From NCBI RefSeq assembly GCF_001766835.1, contig NZ_LKEU01000033.1, forward strand, positions 62,001 through 126,000: a DNA stretch of 64,000 bases, in the 5' to 3' direction. Of the stretch, positions 1-7,169 are shown in pieces (the first letter of the stretch is position 1; each line of letters opens with the position of its first letter). The DNA comes from Acetobacterium wieringae (lineage in GTDB: Bacteria > Bacillota > Clostridia > Eubacteriales > Eubacteriaceae). The position numbers and the translations under genes were made by a program. The notes beneath the pieces are model-generated. The model had not been told where the DNA came from. It saw nothing but the letters and a program-made list of their open reading frames with translations, and did not search any database.

Positions 1-792
1 TACTGCTATGCCATGGGAACCCATGGTTTTAGCGGCCTTACTGATTTCACAACCAACATTTCGGTCAAGACCAATATCGTCGACGTACTGGAAAAACAAC
101 TCGCCTCGCCAAACTGGAAACGGGAAATCATCAATATTGGCGGCGTTACCGACAGCTATCAACCAGCGGAAGCCCAGTACCGGCTGATGCCGGAAATATT
201 AAAGCTCCTGATCAAATATAAGACCCCGGCGATTATCTCCACCAAATCAGACCTAGTGCTCCGGGATTATGACCTGATTGACCAATTGTCCCGGATTACC
301 TATATCAATGTTGCCGCCACGGTGACGACTTTAGATGAAGCTGTCCGAAAAAAAATCGAGCCCGGCGCTGCCTCCAGTTCTGCCCGTTTTGCAATGCTCA
401 AACAATTTAAAAAAACCAATGCCTCCATCGGTCACCATCTGATGCCGATTATTCCCACGCTGACCGATGATTCCGAGACCCTTTCGGCTTTGTTTGCCGC
501 CGGCCAGGATGCCGGTATCGATTATGTGCTGCCCGGCGCCCTGTATCTGCGGGGAGCCACCAAGCCAGCCTTTTTTGACTTCATTAAAACCAACTATCCC
601 GAAAAATACGATACCCTGTGGAAGCTCTACAAAAAAGGCGGCGCTCCCAAAGAATATAAAGACGAACTCTATGGCCGACTCAATCCCCTGCGTCAGTCCT
701 TTGGTCTATCCAATAGCTACAGCAAACCGATTAAAGAAAAGCTGAAGGTCTATCCGCCATCAGAAGAACAGGTTTCCTTTTTAACGCCCTAA
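1..792 (+). CDS. Radical SAM protein, spore photoproduct lyase-like (5' end missing)
   Basis: The frame is open from base 1 and ends with TAA at 790-792, so the gene begins left of the window. The first codons read YCYAMGTHGF. This fits the end of a radical SAM CxxxCxxC cluster motif (CxYCY), whose last cysteine is residue 2 of the visible part; the other two cysteines lie outside. The rest (INIGGVTDSYQPAE, then ISTKSDLVLRD, NVAATVTTLDE and HHLMPIIPTLTDD) matches the barrel of the SPL/Rv2578c-like radical SAM group, in which an Fe4S4 cluster cleaves SAM. The substrate cannot be told. The first in-frame ATG (13) is inside the domain and is not the real start. The family call is firm, the function open. 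Confidence 0.8.
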   Translation, partial: YCYAMGTHGFSGLTDFTTNISVKTNIVDVLEKQLASPNWKREIINIGGVTDSYQPAEAQYRLMPEILKLLIKYKTPAIISTKSDLVLRDYDLIDQLSRITYINVAATVTTLDEAVRKKIEPGAASSSARFAMLKQFKKTNASIGHHLMPIIPTLTDDSETLSALFAAGQDAGIDYVLPGALYLRGATKPAFFDFIKTNYPEKYDTLWKLYKKGGAPKEYKDELYGRLNPLRQSFGLSNSYSKPIKEKLKVYPPSEEQVSFLTP

Positions 793-830
793 TTATATCC
801 GGCAATAGATACTAATCACCCGGTTTGGGA

Positions 831-859
831 TTGAATTCTTTTAAAAAAGATGTTAGACT
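831..859 (+). promoter_or_regulatory. Putative sigma-A promoter of the ABC-F leader
   Basis: TTGAAT (831-836) and TAGACT (854-859) are separated by 17 bp, and each matches four of six consensus bases. It lies just upstream of the short leader ORF at 890 and after the radical SAM gene. Start of transcription would be near 866. Confidence 0.5.
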
Positions 860-889
860 GTAATCAGACTACAAAAAGGAGTAAAGAGG

Positions 890-910
890 ATGCGTAATTT
901 ATCTTGCTAA
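890..910 (+). CDS. Six-codon leader peptide MRNLSC upstream of the ABC-F gene
   Basis: ATG at 890 follows a good ribosome site (AAAGGAG, 876-882, then AGAGG) and reads MRNLSC before TAA at 908-910. It is too short to call on its own. However, it sits between a promoter and a terminator hairpin ahead of an antibiotic-resistance ABC-F gene, the usual place for an upstream ORF that senses ribosome-targeting drugs. A ribosome stalled here would cover bases just before the hairpin at 932-960. Confidence 0.6.
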   Translation: MRNLSC

Positions 911-931
911 GAAACAATTGGAAAGTGTTTT

Positions 932-960
932 CAAAACCTGCGGTTAAACCGCTTGTTTTG
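932..960 (+). promoter_or_regulatory. Leader hairpin with antiterminator arm (ABC-F attenuator)
   Basis: CAAAAC (932-937) pairs with GTTTTG (955-960) and GCGGT (940-944) with ACCGC (948-952), around a 3-nt loop and a 2x2 internal loop. The 5' arm contains CCTGCGG (937-943), the exact complement of CCGCAGG (1054-1060), which is the 5' arm of the terminator. The leader can therefore form either this hairpin plus the terminator, or an antiterminator joining 937-943 to 1054-1060. This is the logic of ribosome-mediated attenuation. Seen: the pairings. Inferred: the mechanism. Confidence 0.65.
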
Positions 961-1053
961 GTGCGCTTAAGCAAGAGAATTACAAGAAAAGCACTGCCTC
1001 TCTAGCACCATCAACTCCTTATTTATGGATTTTTTGGGCTGCCCATCATTGAG

Positions 1054-1081
1054 CCGCAGGATAATTTTCTTGCGGTTTTTT
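1054..1081 (+). terminator. Intrinsic terminator in the ABC-F leader (attenuator)
   Basis: CCGCA (1054-1058) pairs with TGCGG (1071-1075), extendable by G-U pairs, and is followed by six T (1076-1081). It lies 44 bp before the ABC-F start, so transcription would stop before the gene unless the alternative pairing with 937-943 forms. The rest of 793-1124 holds only the promoter, leader peptide and hairpin described separately. Confidence 0.7.
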
Positions 1082-1124
1082 ATGTGTCCAAGCTACTGTT
1101 ATCTGGCTTGGCAAGAGAGGTACA

Positions 1125-2606
1125 ATGATGTCACAAATTTCCATATCACATTTAAGCTTTAACTACGAAAGCAGTTGCGAAAATATTTTTGAAGATGTTT
1201 CCTTTACCATCGACACAAACTGGAAACTGGGTTTTATCGGCCGTAATGGTCGCGGCAAAACGACCTTTTTAAAACTTCTGATGGGTCTTTATGACTATAG
1301 CGGCGTGATCGCCGCAGCGGTCGATTTTGAATATTTTCCTTTTGCAATCAAGAACTCTTCCCAACTGACTCGCACTCTTGTCGATGAGATTTATCCTGAT
1401 TACCCGCTCTGGGAACTGCAGCGGGAGCTGTCGCTACTGAACCTGGATGCAGCGCTGCTGGAGCGGCCATTTAGCAGCCTGAGCCGGGGCGAGCAAACCA
1501 AGGTATTACTGGCGGCCTTATTTTTAAAACCAAATCAATTTCTCTTAATTGATGAGCCGACCAATCATCTCGATCTGGAAGGTCGACGTGTTGTCAGTCA
1601 GTATTTGAAAAAGAAACCGGGTTTTATTCTGGTTTCCCACGACCGCACCTTCCTGGATAATTGCGTCGATCACGTCTTGTCGATTAACAAAATGAACATT
1701 GAGATTCAAAAAGGCAACTATTCCAGCTGGCTTCTTAATAAACAGCGTCAGGATCAGTTTGAATGCAATCAAAATAAAAAACTCAAACAGGAAATCGATC
1801 AATTAAAAACCGCTGCCAAACGCACCGAAAATTGGTCGAATGCCGTTGAGAAGTCAAAAAACGGACAACGGGTTTCCGGCCTTCGCCCGGATCGGGGCCA
1901 TATTGGTCATCAGTCTGCGAAAATGATGAAACGCTCCAAATCGCTGGAAAAGCGTCAGCAAAAGAATATTGAGTCAAAAGAAAAGTTAATGAAAAATATC
2001 GACTGGAACGACAGTCTCAAGATCCGGCCCCGGGCTTATCAAAAAGAGCGGCTGATTTCGGCCAACCACCTGTCCCTTTACTATGATGACCGCCCCATTC
2101 TGAACGATTTAAGTTTTACGATCAACCAGGGCGACCGGATTGCTATTATCGGTCCCAACGGGACGGGAAAATCCAGTTTGCTTAAACTGCTACTGGGCCA
2201 GCCAATCAGCTTTTCCGGCAATCTGGAGCTGGGCAGTCAGCTGCAGCTATCGCATATTCCGCAAGACACCGACTTACCAACCGGTGATCTTCGTGATTTT
2301 TCCCGCTGCCAAGGGATTGACGAAAGTCTCTTTAAAACCATTTTGCGAAAGCTGGGATTTAACCGGGAGCAATTTGAGAAAAACCTGACTAGCTTTAGTG
2401 AGGGGCAAAAAAAGAAAGTCTATTTAGCCCGCAGCCTTTGTCAATCAGCCCACTTATATTTATGGGACGAACCACTTAATTATATCGACGTCCTCTCCCG
2501 GTTGCAGATTGAAGAGCTTTTGCTACAAAACCCGCCAACGATGATCTTTGTGGAGCATGACCGATCCTTCATTGACCATGTGGCGACAAAAATTATCAAA
2601 CTATAA
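1125..2606 (+). CDS. ABC-F ribosome-protection ATPase, Lsa/Vga-like
   Basis: 493 residues, no membrane segment and two ABC domains, as in ABC-F proteins that bind the ribosome E site and dislodge lincosamides, streptogramin A or pleuromutilins. Domain 1 has Walker A GRNGRGKT (about 39-46), signature SLSRGEQTK and Walker B LLIDEPTNHLDL. A basic linker (about 200-300, containing MKRSKSLEKRQQ) follows. Domain 2 has Walker A GPNGTGKSS, signature SFSEGQKKK and Walker B LWDEPLNYID. The WKLGFIGRNGRGKT stretch is close to Lsa(A). The start is ATGATG; the second ATG (1128) sits better behind GAGAGG. Expression is probably drug-inducible through the leader at 831-1081. Which drugs are affected cannot be read from the sequence; a role in resistance is likely but not proven. 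Confidence 0.88.
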   Translation: MMSQISISHLSFNYESSCENIFEDVSFTIDTNWKLGFIGRNGRGKTTFLKLLMGLYDYSGVIAAAVDFEYFPFAIKNSSQLTRTLVDEIYPDYPLWELQRELSLLNLDAALLERPFSSLSRGEQTKVLLAALFLKPNQFLLIDEPTNHLDLEGRRVVSQYLKKKPGFILVSHDRTFLDNCVDHVLSINKMNIEIQKGNYSSWLLNKQRQDQFECNQNKKLKQEIDQLKTAAKRTENWSNAVEKSKNGQRVSGLRPDRGHIGHQSAKMMKRSKSLEKRQQKNIESKEKLMKNIDWNDSLKIRPRAYQKERLISANHLSLYYDDRPILNDLSFTINQGDRIAIIGPNGTGKSSLLKLLLGQPISFSGNLELGSQLQLSHIPQDTDLPTGDLRDFSRCQGIDESLFKTILRKLGFNREQFEKNLTSFSEGQKKKVYLARSLCQSAHLYLWDEPLNYIDVLSRLQIEELLLQNPPTMIFVEHDRSFIDHVATKIIKL

Positions 2607-2616
2607 AAACAATTTA

Positions 2617-2789
2617 TTGGTAATTGCTAAATGAAAAAAACACTGAACAATGGTTGCTTTGGGTCCAGTTTCCACAAACAATTTTGTAACGTGTAGGCGA
2701 ACAGTTCAGCGAACTGTCCGCCGTACAGTGTAAAAATTGTTTCGTGCGAAACTGGTCCCGAAGCTCACGGCAGTTTCTCAATTACCTAT
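2617..2789 (+). repeat. MITE-like 173-bp inverted-repeat element between 10-bp direct repeats
   Basis: The segment folds on itself almost end to end. The centre is GGCGAACAGTTC (2696-2707), AGC, then GAACTGTCCGCC (2711-2722). The middle arms are 2661-2685 and 2733-2759 (GGGTCCAGTTTC against GAAACTGGTCCC). The outer arms carry GGTAATTG (2619-2626) and CAATTACC (2778-2785). The 10-mer AAACAATTTA flanks it at 2607-2616 and 2790-2799 and may be a target duplication. It carries no ORF and lies between the ABC-F stop and the trmB ribosome site. It could instead be a structured RNA or bidirectional terminator, although no long T run follows. Confidence 0.55.
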
Positions 2790-2815
2790 AAACAATTTAC
2801 CAAAAGGAGTAACTC

Positions 2816-3478
2816 ATGCATCTACGACCAAAACCCTGGGCCCGCCCGGAGCTGGAAGCCTGTGGCTTTTTTCAAGCCTATCCCCCAGATCACCACGGCC
2901 AATGGCACCACTTATTTAAAAAAAAGCAGCCCCTTCATATTGAATTGGGCTGCGGAAAAGGAACCTTTATTGCAGAGCTTGGAAGCCGCCATCCGGAGAT
3001 CAACTATCTGGCCATTGATCTGATTGACGCCGTTCTGGGTTTAACCAAACGTAATATTCAGGCGGCCTACGCTGATGCGAACCAGGCCATTGACAATGTC
3101 CAGATTATGTCCTGGAATATTGAACGGATCGACATGATCCTTGCTCCCGAGGATGGGGTCGAGCGGATCTACATAAATTTCTGCAATCCCTGGCCCCGCC
3201 GCCGCTTTCATAAAAAACGGCTGACGCACACTAAACAGCTGGAAAAGTATAAAAAACTCTTAGCTGAAAATGGCGAGATTTATTTTAAAACCGACAGCGA
3301 TGAGTTGTTTCGGGATTCCATCAAGTATTTTGAATCCACTGGTTTTACCATCACAACCTTGATCCGTGATCTTCACGCCTCGGACTATCCGGATAATATT
3401 GAAACCGAACATGAAAAAATGTTTAGTGAACAGGGGATTAAGATAAAATTTTTGATTGCCAGCTTAGCTTCGTTCTAA
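2816..3478 (+). CDS. trmB: tRNA (guanine-N7-)-methyltransferase TrmB
   Basis: 220 residues, the normal length. It transfers methyl from SAM to N7 of G46 in the tRNA variable loop. The SAM-binding motif is [10 protein letters not shown] (about 43-52), followed by the acidic NYLAIDLI strand. The family signature [19 protein letters not shown] (about 120-138) corresponds to the usual INFSDPWPKKRHxKRRL; here Ser-Asp is Cys-Asn. FKTDSDELF and the C-terminal acidic HDLHAS-like region are also typical. The start ATG follows AAAAGGAG by 5 bp. The convergent trmO gene ends 2 bp beyond its stop. Confidence 0.93.
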   Translation: MHLRPKPWARPELEACGFFQAYPPDHHGQWHHLFKKKQPLHIELGCGKGTFIAELGSRHPEINYLAIDLIDAVLGLTKRNIQAAYADANQAIDNVQIMSWNIERIDMILAPEDGVERIYINFCNPWPRRRFHKKRLTHTKQLEKYKKLLAENGEIYFKTDSDELFRDSIKYFESTGFTITTLIRDLHASDYPDNIETEHEKMFSEQGIKIKFLIASLASF

Positions 3479-3480
3479 AC

Positions 3481-3957
3481 TTAAAAATTAAACTCCGCCG
3501 CCCAATCAAAATCACCAGATGCTTCCACACTTTTGGGCCAATGCTCACACCAATGCGGCACTAAAGGATTCTCAACCCGATCCAGGCTGGGAGTATAGGG
3601 TTTGAGATCCAGCACCGGGGTGCCATCATTGGCGTCAATGTAGGGAATCCGGATGATCCCTTTTTGATAATCGATTTCCAGCACCGAAACCGGGGTTAAT
3701 GCAATGGGATTGGGCCGAATTGGTGATCGGGTGGCAAATACGCCCATCACCGCCGGGGCCTGTTTATAGGGCTGGGGGCCAGAAATAACCTTCCTGGCCG
3801 CTTCATTATCAAACTCACTGAACCACCAGAAAACATTGATGTGTGAGAACCCGTCCAGTCCTTCTAGCCCTTCTCGATAGGCCTCTTCCAGTTCAATAAA
3901 GATCTCCTCCCCCTGAACACGAATAGTGCCAATTGGTTTGACGTAGCCTTGTTTCAT
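3481..3957 (-). CDS. trmO: tRNA (N6-threonylcarbamoyladenosine A37) methyltransferase TrmO (TsaA family)
   Basis: 158 residues, a single-domain form of the TsaA/YaeB (UPF0066) family. In the characterised E. coli member this SAM-dependent enzyme methylates t6A37 of tRNA-Thr. Seen here: IGTIRV at the N-terminus, LEGLDGFSHINVFWW, and the signature VFATRSPIRPNPIALT with its Arg-Pro-Asn-Pro core, then the LDLKPYTPSLD segment. The E. coli enzyme has an extra C-terminal domain that is absent here, as in many short homologues. Start ATG is preceded by GGAGG with a 7-bp spacer. It converges on trmB. Confidence 0.88.
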   Translation of the reverse strand: MKQGYVKPIGTIRVQGEEIFIELEEAYREGLEGLDGFSHINVFWWFSEFDNEAARKVISGPQPYKQAPAVMGVFATRSPIRPNPIALTPVSVLEIDYQKGIIRIPYIDANDGTPVLDLKPYTPSLDRVENPLVPHWCEHWPKSVEASGDFDWAAEFNF

Positions 3958-4124
3958 TTGTTTACCTCCATGATTGTATCAACATTTTTTATACCTTTAT
4001 CATAGACCCTGACACCATGTGAGAGTCAATAAGAATCATAATTATATAATTAAAAGAAAGTACCTCTGCTAAACTTAATCAAAATCTCTTTCATCCTGAA
4101 AAATGCATTAATATTAGTGTCCAA

Positions 4125-4181
4125 TTAAAAACCACTGATTACAAAGACTCTCAATGTCTCACATAATCAGTGGTTTTTTAA
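4125..4181 (-). terminator. Bidirectional-looking terminator after the flavin-binding protein gene
   Basis: TTAAAAACCACTGATTA (4125-4141) pairs with TAATCAGTGGTTTTTTAA (4164-4181), with a further AGAC/GTCT pair in the loop. It lies just beyond the stop at 4204 of the minus-strand gene, with T runs on both strands. It fills much of the 3958-4203 gap; the remainder is AT-rich and presumably holds the trmO promoter. Confidence 0.75.
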
Positions 4182-4203
4182 TAGCGGTTTTATTCTTATT
4201 GAT

Positions 4204-4512
4204 TTAAATAAGGGCTTCAGCCTTTGTTGCCGTAAATACAAATTTCCCGTCAATAACTTTTGCACTGCCGGTAAAACGACAACCTTTGGCTCCTCCTTCA
4301 AATTTTTGAGCTGCCAGCAACATCGCACAGTCGTTTTTCTTGATATTTTCCTGCGTAACCTTCATTGCATAGACGCCCACCGAAACAGTGTCCCCTTCAA
4401 CTGTACCACCACCAACAATAATTGGGTGTGGGCTACCATCGGGACACATTGTTACAATTGTCAGGAACGCCGAGTTTTCGATAACACTTTTCATTTCTTC
4501 ATCAATAACCAT
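4204..4512 (-). CDS. Pyridoxamine 5'-phosphate oxidase-like flavin-binding protein
   Basis: 102 residues from the ATG at 4512, which has GGAGG 7 bp upstream; the longer reading frame to 4569 has no ribosome site. The sequence (FLTIVTMCPDGSPHPIIVGGG, then VGVYAMKVTQENIKKN, and CRFTGSAKVIDG) is that of a short split-barrel FMN-binding protein of the PNPOx-like superfamily. Such proteins bind flavins or similar cofactors, and few have known reactions. It is divergent from an HxlR regulator, a common arrangement for redox-responsive pairs, so the regulator probably controls it. The substrate is unknown. Confidence 0.8.
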   Translation of the reverse strand: MVIDEEMKSVIENSAFLTIVTMCPDGSPHPIIVGGGTVEGDTVSVGVYAMKVTQENIKKNDCAMLLAAQKFEGGAKGCRFTGSAKVIDGKFVFTATKAEALI

Positions 4513-4568
4513 TTTAATTCCTCCAAAGTTTAGTATAGCAATTGACTCCGTAATTACTACCTGATACA

Positions 4569-4597
4569 ATTATAGTACCAACCTAAATGCTTGTAAA
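4569..4597 (-). promoter_or_regulatory. Promoter of the flavin-binding protein gene in the divergent region
   Basis: On the minus strand TTTACA (4597-4592) and TATAAT (4574-4569) are spaced by 17 bp, a strong match to the sigma-A consensus. The region 4513-4649 separates the gene from the divergent hxlR-type gene. Short GTAC and GTAG words around the -10 box could be operator half-sites, which is a guess. Confidence 0.7.
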
Positions 4598-4649
4598 CTA
4601 CGCAAAAAAATATGATCAAATACGAAAATAGAAAGTAGATAAGAAAAAA

Positions 4650-5006
4650 ATGACTATCTCTGAAAACAAAACTTCATTATGTTCCGGGAACATCTGCCCA
4701 TGCCAAGAAAAATGCCCACTTTCAGCTGCTCTTGAAATTATTGGGGGTAAATGGAAGATTCCCATCCTGTGTGCACTGTATAACGACGGGCCGACACGTT
4801 ATAATGCGTTAAGAAAAAAAATTAAAGGCGTAACCAACACCATGCTCGCTTCCTCACTGAAGGAACTCGAAGCGGATGGTCTCATCCTCCGCACACAATA
4901 CAACGAAATGCCCTTAAGAGTCGAGTATGAATTAACCAAAAACACGAATCGTCTTATTCCGATTCTGGGAAGTCTTTCTGCATGGGGCAAGGACATAAAA
5001 AACTGA
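4650..5006 (+). CDS. HxlR-family winged-helix transcriptional regulator
   Basis: 118 residues, the normal size of this family. Characteristic elements are CPLSAALEIIGGKWKIPILCAL (about 22-43), the recognition helix region RYNALRKKIKGVTNTMLASSLKELE, and the wing VEYELT. The N-terminus has three cysteines (CSGNICPCQEKCP region), and a fourth is in the core (LCALY). Thiol-based redox or electrophile sensing, as in the HxlR relatives HypR, QorR and YodB, is therefore plausible but inferred. No clear ribosome site precedes ATG 4650. It probably regulates the divergent flavin-binding gene and itself. Confidence 0.87.
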   Translation: MTISENKTSLCSGNICPCQEKCPLSAALEIIGGKWKIPILCALYNDGPTRYNALRKKIKGVTNTMLASSLKELEADGLILRTQYNEMPLRVEYELTKNTNRLIPILGSLSAWGKDIKN

Positions 5007-5036
5007 TTAAAAATCTATAATACTATCTCCCATGTT

Positions 5037-5347
5037 TTAATTTGCTTTTTCCAATCCAATCTGAATTTCGGTCAGGTAATGAGCCGGGTTTTCCTCATTC
5101 CAGGGCCCCCGGTGACAAATCTGTCGGTTATTTCCTTTCATTCTAAACCCACCATGCTCAGTCAGCCAATAGGCCAGTGAACGATAGACCCCGGCAATAT
5201 TTTCGGCGGAATTTGCTCCACCGAATACAGGCGATAGCCACTATAAGGATCCGTCTTCGCCGGTTTTAACAAATTATTTTCGTCATAATAACGGAGCATC
5301 CGAATCGATACCTGGGTTAGCTTAGAAAACTCACCAATTTTAAACAT
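5037..5347 (-). pseudogene. MerR-family regulator remnant with internal deletion and frameshift
   Basis: The first ~45 codons (MFKIGEFSKLTQVSIRMLRYYD to SGYRLYSVEQI) are an intact MerR helix-turn-helix. The next recognisable part, in another frame and ending at the TAA 5039-5037, reads AENIAGVYRSLAYWLTEHGG and later NRQICHRGPWNEENPAHYL. That is the end of a GyrI-like effector domain of BltR-type regulators. Such proteins are usually about 270 residues, but only about 100 codons remain. Most of the dimerisation helix and effector domain has been lost, with a frame change at the junction near 5205-5225. It lies downstream of hxlR and of azlD. Confidence 0.75.
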
Positions 5348-5385
5348 TTCTACCTCTTATCATCTGCTTTGATTCTGGTGACTAT

Positions 5386-5721
5386 CTATACAAACACCAT
5401 TTGGATCAACACCATGTAGACCAGCGTTCCCCCGCCAATACTAAGCAGATTATTACGCTTCCAAATGTGCAGCAGCGCCACAATGGCAACCGCAATAAAC
5501 TCGGGAAAACCATGGGGTGCCACCATCACACTGACGCCTTTTAAACAATAAACCACCAGAATGGCAATCACCGCCGGTGGGAGCAGATCACCCAGGGTTT
5601 TAACCAGAGCGGGTACTTCCTTCCCCCCGCCAAACAGGGCAAAGGGCAGAAAGCGGGTCAGGAAGGTGCATGCGGCCACCACCAGAATTACCAATAACGG
5701 CGTTAAAAATTCTGTACTCAT
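5386..5721 (-). CDS. azlD: AzlD-like branched-chain amino acid transport subunit
   Basis: 111 residues with four hydrophobic segments, typical of the small AzlD/YgaH partner of AzlC exporters. Start ATG 5721 overlaps the azlC stop by 4 bp (ATGA) and has AGGAGG 7 bp upstream, so I prefer it to the GTG at 5727. TFLTRFLPFALFGG near the N-terminus is characteristic. With AzlC it is expected to form a membrane exporter for branched-chain amino acids or analogues. The exact substrate cannot be read here. Confidence 0.85.
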   Translation of the reverse strand: MSTEFLTPLLVILVVAACTFLTRFLPFALFGGGKEVPALVKTLGDLLPPAVIAILVVYCLKGVSVMVAPHGFPEFIAVAIVALLHIWKRNNLLSIGGGTLVYMVLIQMVFV

Positions 5722-6446
5722 TGACACACCTCCTGATTCTCGCCGATTTTAATGCTGTTTTTAAAAACCAGCAACAAGCATACCGCCGCAATCAGCGCTG
5801 GCAGAATAAAAGCGCCAGGACCAAAGATAACAAGCGATGCCACCCCACAAATCGTCCCCAGCAGGGCCGGTAAATGGGATTGATAACTGTACCACTGCTC
5901 AATAAAAATTACCACAAACAGAGCCGTCATGGCAAAATCAATGCCGGTAGTATCAAAGCCGATGAAGCTGCCGATGACTGCCCCAAGGGTACAGCCAATA
6001 ATCCAGTAGCTCTGATCCAGGGCCGCTACCGTAAAAAACACCTGTTTTTCATTCAGTTCCTTGGGAATATTCATCCCACAAAGTAGCGAATAGGTTTCGT
6101 CAGTCAGCGAAAAAATCATATACCAGCCCCATTTTCCCATTGCTTTGAATTTCTCAATAAAGGATAATCCATAAAAAATATGACGGCTTTGTACCGACAG
6201 GGTCAGGACGATCAACGACAATAATCCCATTCCGCCACCCAGTAATCCAATTAATACAAATTGCATCGAACCGGCGTATATAATCAGACTGATAAAGAAT
6301 GCCCAGATGAAATTGTATCCGGCTTTTTCCAGCAGAATGCCGAAGGCGATGCCCATGAAAACATAGCCGAAAAGTACCGGCACAGTTTGGATGAAAGCAA
6401 ACTTTAACGTCTCTTTAAATGCTTCTTTTTTCTTGGTTGTATTCAA
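5718..6446 (-). CDS. azlC: AzlC-like branched-chain amino acid exporter subunit
   Basis: 242 residues with about six to eight membrane segments. The family signatures FGYVFMGIAFGILLEKAG, YAGSMQFVLIGLL and LTDETYSLLC are visible. In the AzlCD/YgaZH family the large subunit forms the pathway with the small AzlD protein to export valine or related amino acids. The start is TTG at 6446, with AAGGAG 7 bp upstream; there is no ATG nearby. It is divergent from a marR gene across 195 bp and translationally coupled to azlD. Confidence 0.88.
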   Translation of the reverse strand: MNTTKKKEAFKETLKFAFIQTVPVLFGYVFMGIAFGILLEKAGYNFIWAFFISLIIYAGSMQFVLIGLLGGGMGLLSLIVLTLSVQSRHIFYGLSFIEKFKAMGKWGWYMIFSLTDETYSLLCGMNIPKELNEKQVFFTVAALDQSYWIIGCTLGAVIGSFIGFDTTGIDFAMTALFVVIFIEQWYSYQSHLPALLGTICGVASLVIFGPGAFILPALIAAVCLLLVFKNSIKIGENQEVCQ

Positions 6447-6534
6447 TTTTCTGCTCCTTATCTTAATTTTCCTTAAGTTATTGAACTATTATAGCATAAA
6501 TTTTTGTGTTAATGCTTTTCAAAAGTTTTTTACC

Positions 6535-6562
6535 TTGCATAATTCTGCTCTTTGTTTATAAT
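6535..6562 (+). promoter_or_regulatory. Promoter of the marR-ABC exporter operon
   Basis: TTGCAT (6535-6540) and TATAAT (6557-6562) are spaced by 16 bp. It is the only strong plus-strand promoter between azlC and marR and lies immediately before a palindrome that suits a MarR operator. Confidence 0.7.
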
Positions 6563-6565
6563 ATG

Positions 6566-6617
6566 TTTACTTAAGTAAATTAACTATTATGGTGATTAAC
6601 TGTTATCTCAGTTAATC
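6566..6617 (+). promoter_or_regulatory. Probable MarR operator palindromes
   Basis: A perfect 14-bp palindrome TTTACTTAAGTAAA (6566-6579) begins 3 bp after the -10 box, where a bound dimer would block transcription start. A second inverted repeat, GATTAAC (6594-6600) and GTTAATC (6611-6617), lies in the early transcript. Both are AT-rich like MarR-family sites. Autoregulation of the operon is the natural reading, but binding is inferred. Confidence 0.6.
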
Positions 6618-6641
6618 ATTAATCTGCGAAAGGAGTTATCA

Positions 6642-7169
6642 TTGAATTTAAATGGACACGATCTTTTTAAGGCATTTCATCGCATTAAAAAATCAAGCAT
6701 GGGGCGGATTCATAAAGAATTTATGCAGGATCTCAAACCCCATGAGTTTTTTATGTTAAAAACCCTTAAAAAAATGTATGAAGAAGAACAAAAATCAGCC
6801 CTGACTAATAATCTTCCGCTGGCCCCCGGGGTTAAAATTTCCCAGCTCAGTCGGGAAACCGCCATTTCCATGCCTGGCGTTTCTCAAACCATCTCAACAT
6901 TGGAAAAACATGGCTATGTGGAACGAATTGCTTCCAGCAAGGATCGCCGTCTGGTTTATGTAAACCTCACTGCCGCAGGCCGTCAGCTGGAAACCGATGT
7001 ATCAAAATCCTGCTTCCAAATCTATGATGAAGCCGCCACCCTGCTGGGTGAAGAAGATGCCCAGGCGCTGGTGCGTTTATTAGACAAATTAGCGGTCGCC
7101 TTTGATCAGATTGATCAAAAACAATGCGGTCTGAAACAAAAAGACCAATCAGAAAGGAAAACAACATGA
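6642..7169 (+). CDS. MarR-family transcriptional regulator
   Basis: 175 residues with a winged helix: ISQLSRETAISMPGVSQTISTLEKHGYVERI (about 66-96), then SSKDRRLVYVNLTAAG, the classic wing DxRxxxxxLT. Long N- and C-terminal helices form the dimer. The start is TTG at 6642 behind AAAGGAG; the nearby ATG is out of frame. The stop overlaps the ATG of the next gene (ATGA), so this is a repressor-transporter operon. It probably represses its own operon through 6566-6617 and may respond to the compound the pump exports. Confidence 0.9.
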   Translation: MNLNGHDLFKAFHRIKKSSMGRIHKEFMQDLKPHEFFMLKTLKKMYEEEQKSALTNNLPLAPGVKISQLSRETAISMPGVSQTISTLEKHGYVERIASSKDRRLVYVNLTAAGRQLETDVSKSCFQIYDEAATLLGEEDAQALVRLLDKLAVAFDQIDQKQCGLKQKDQSERKTT

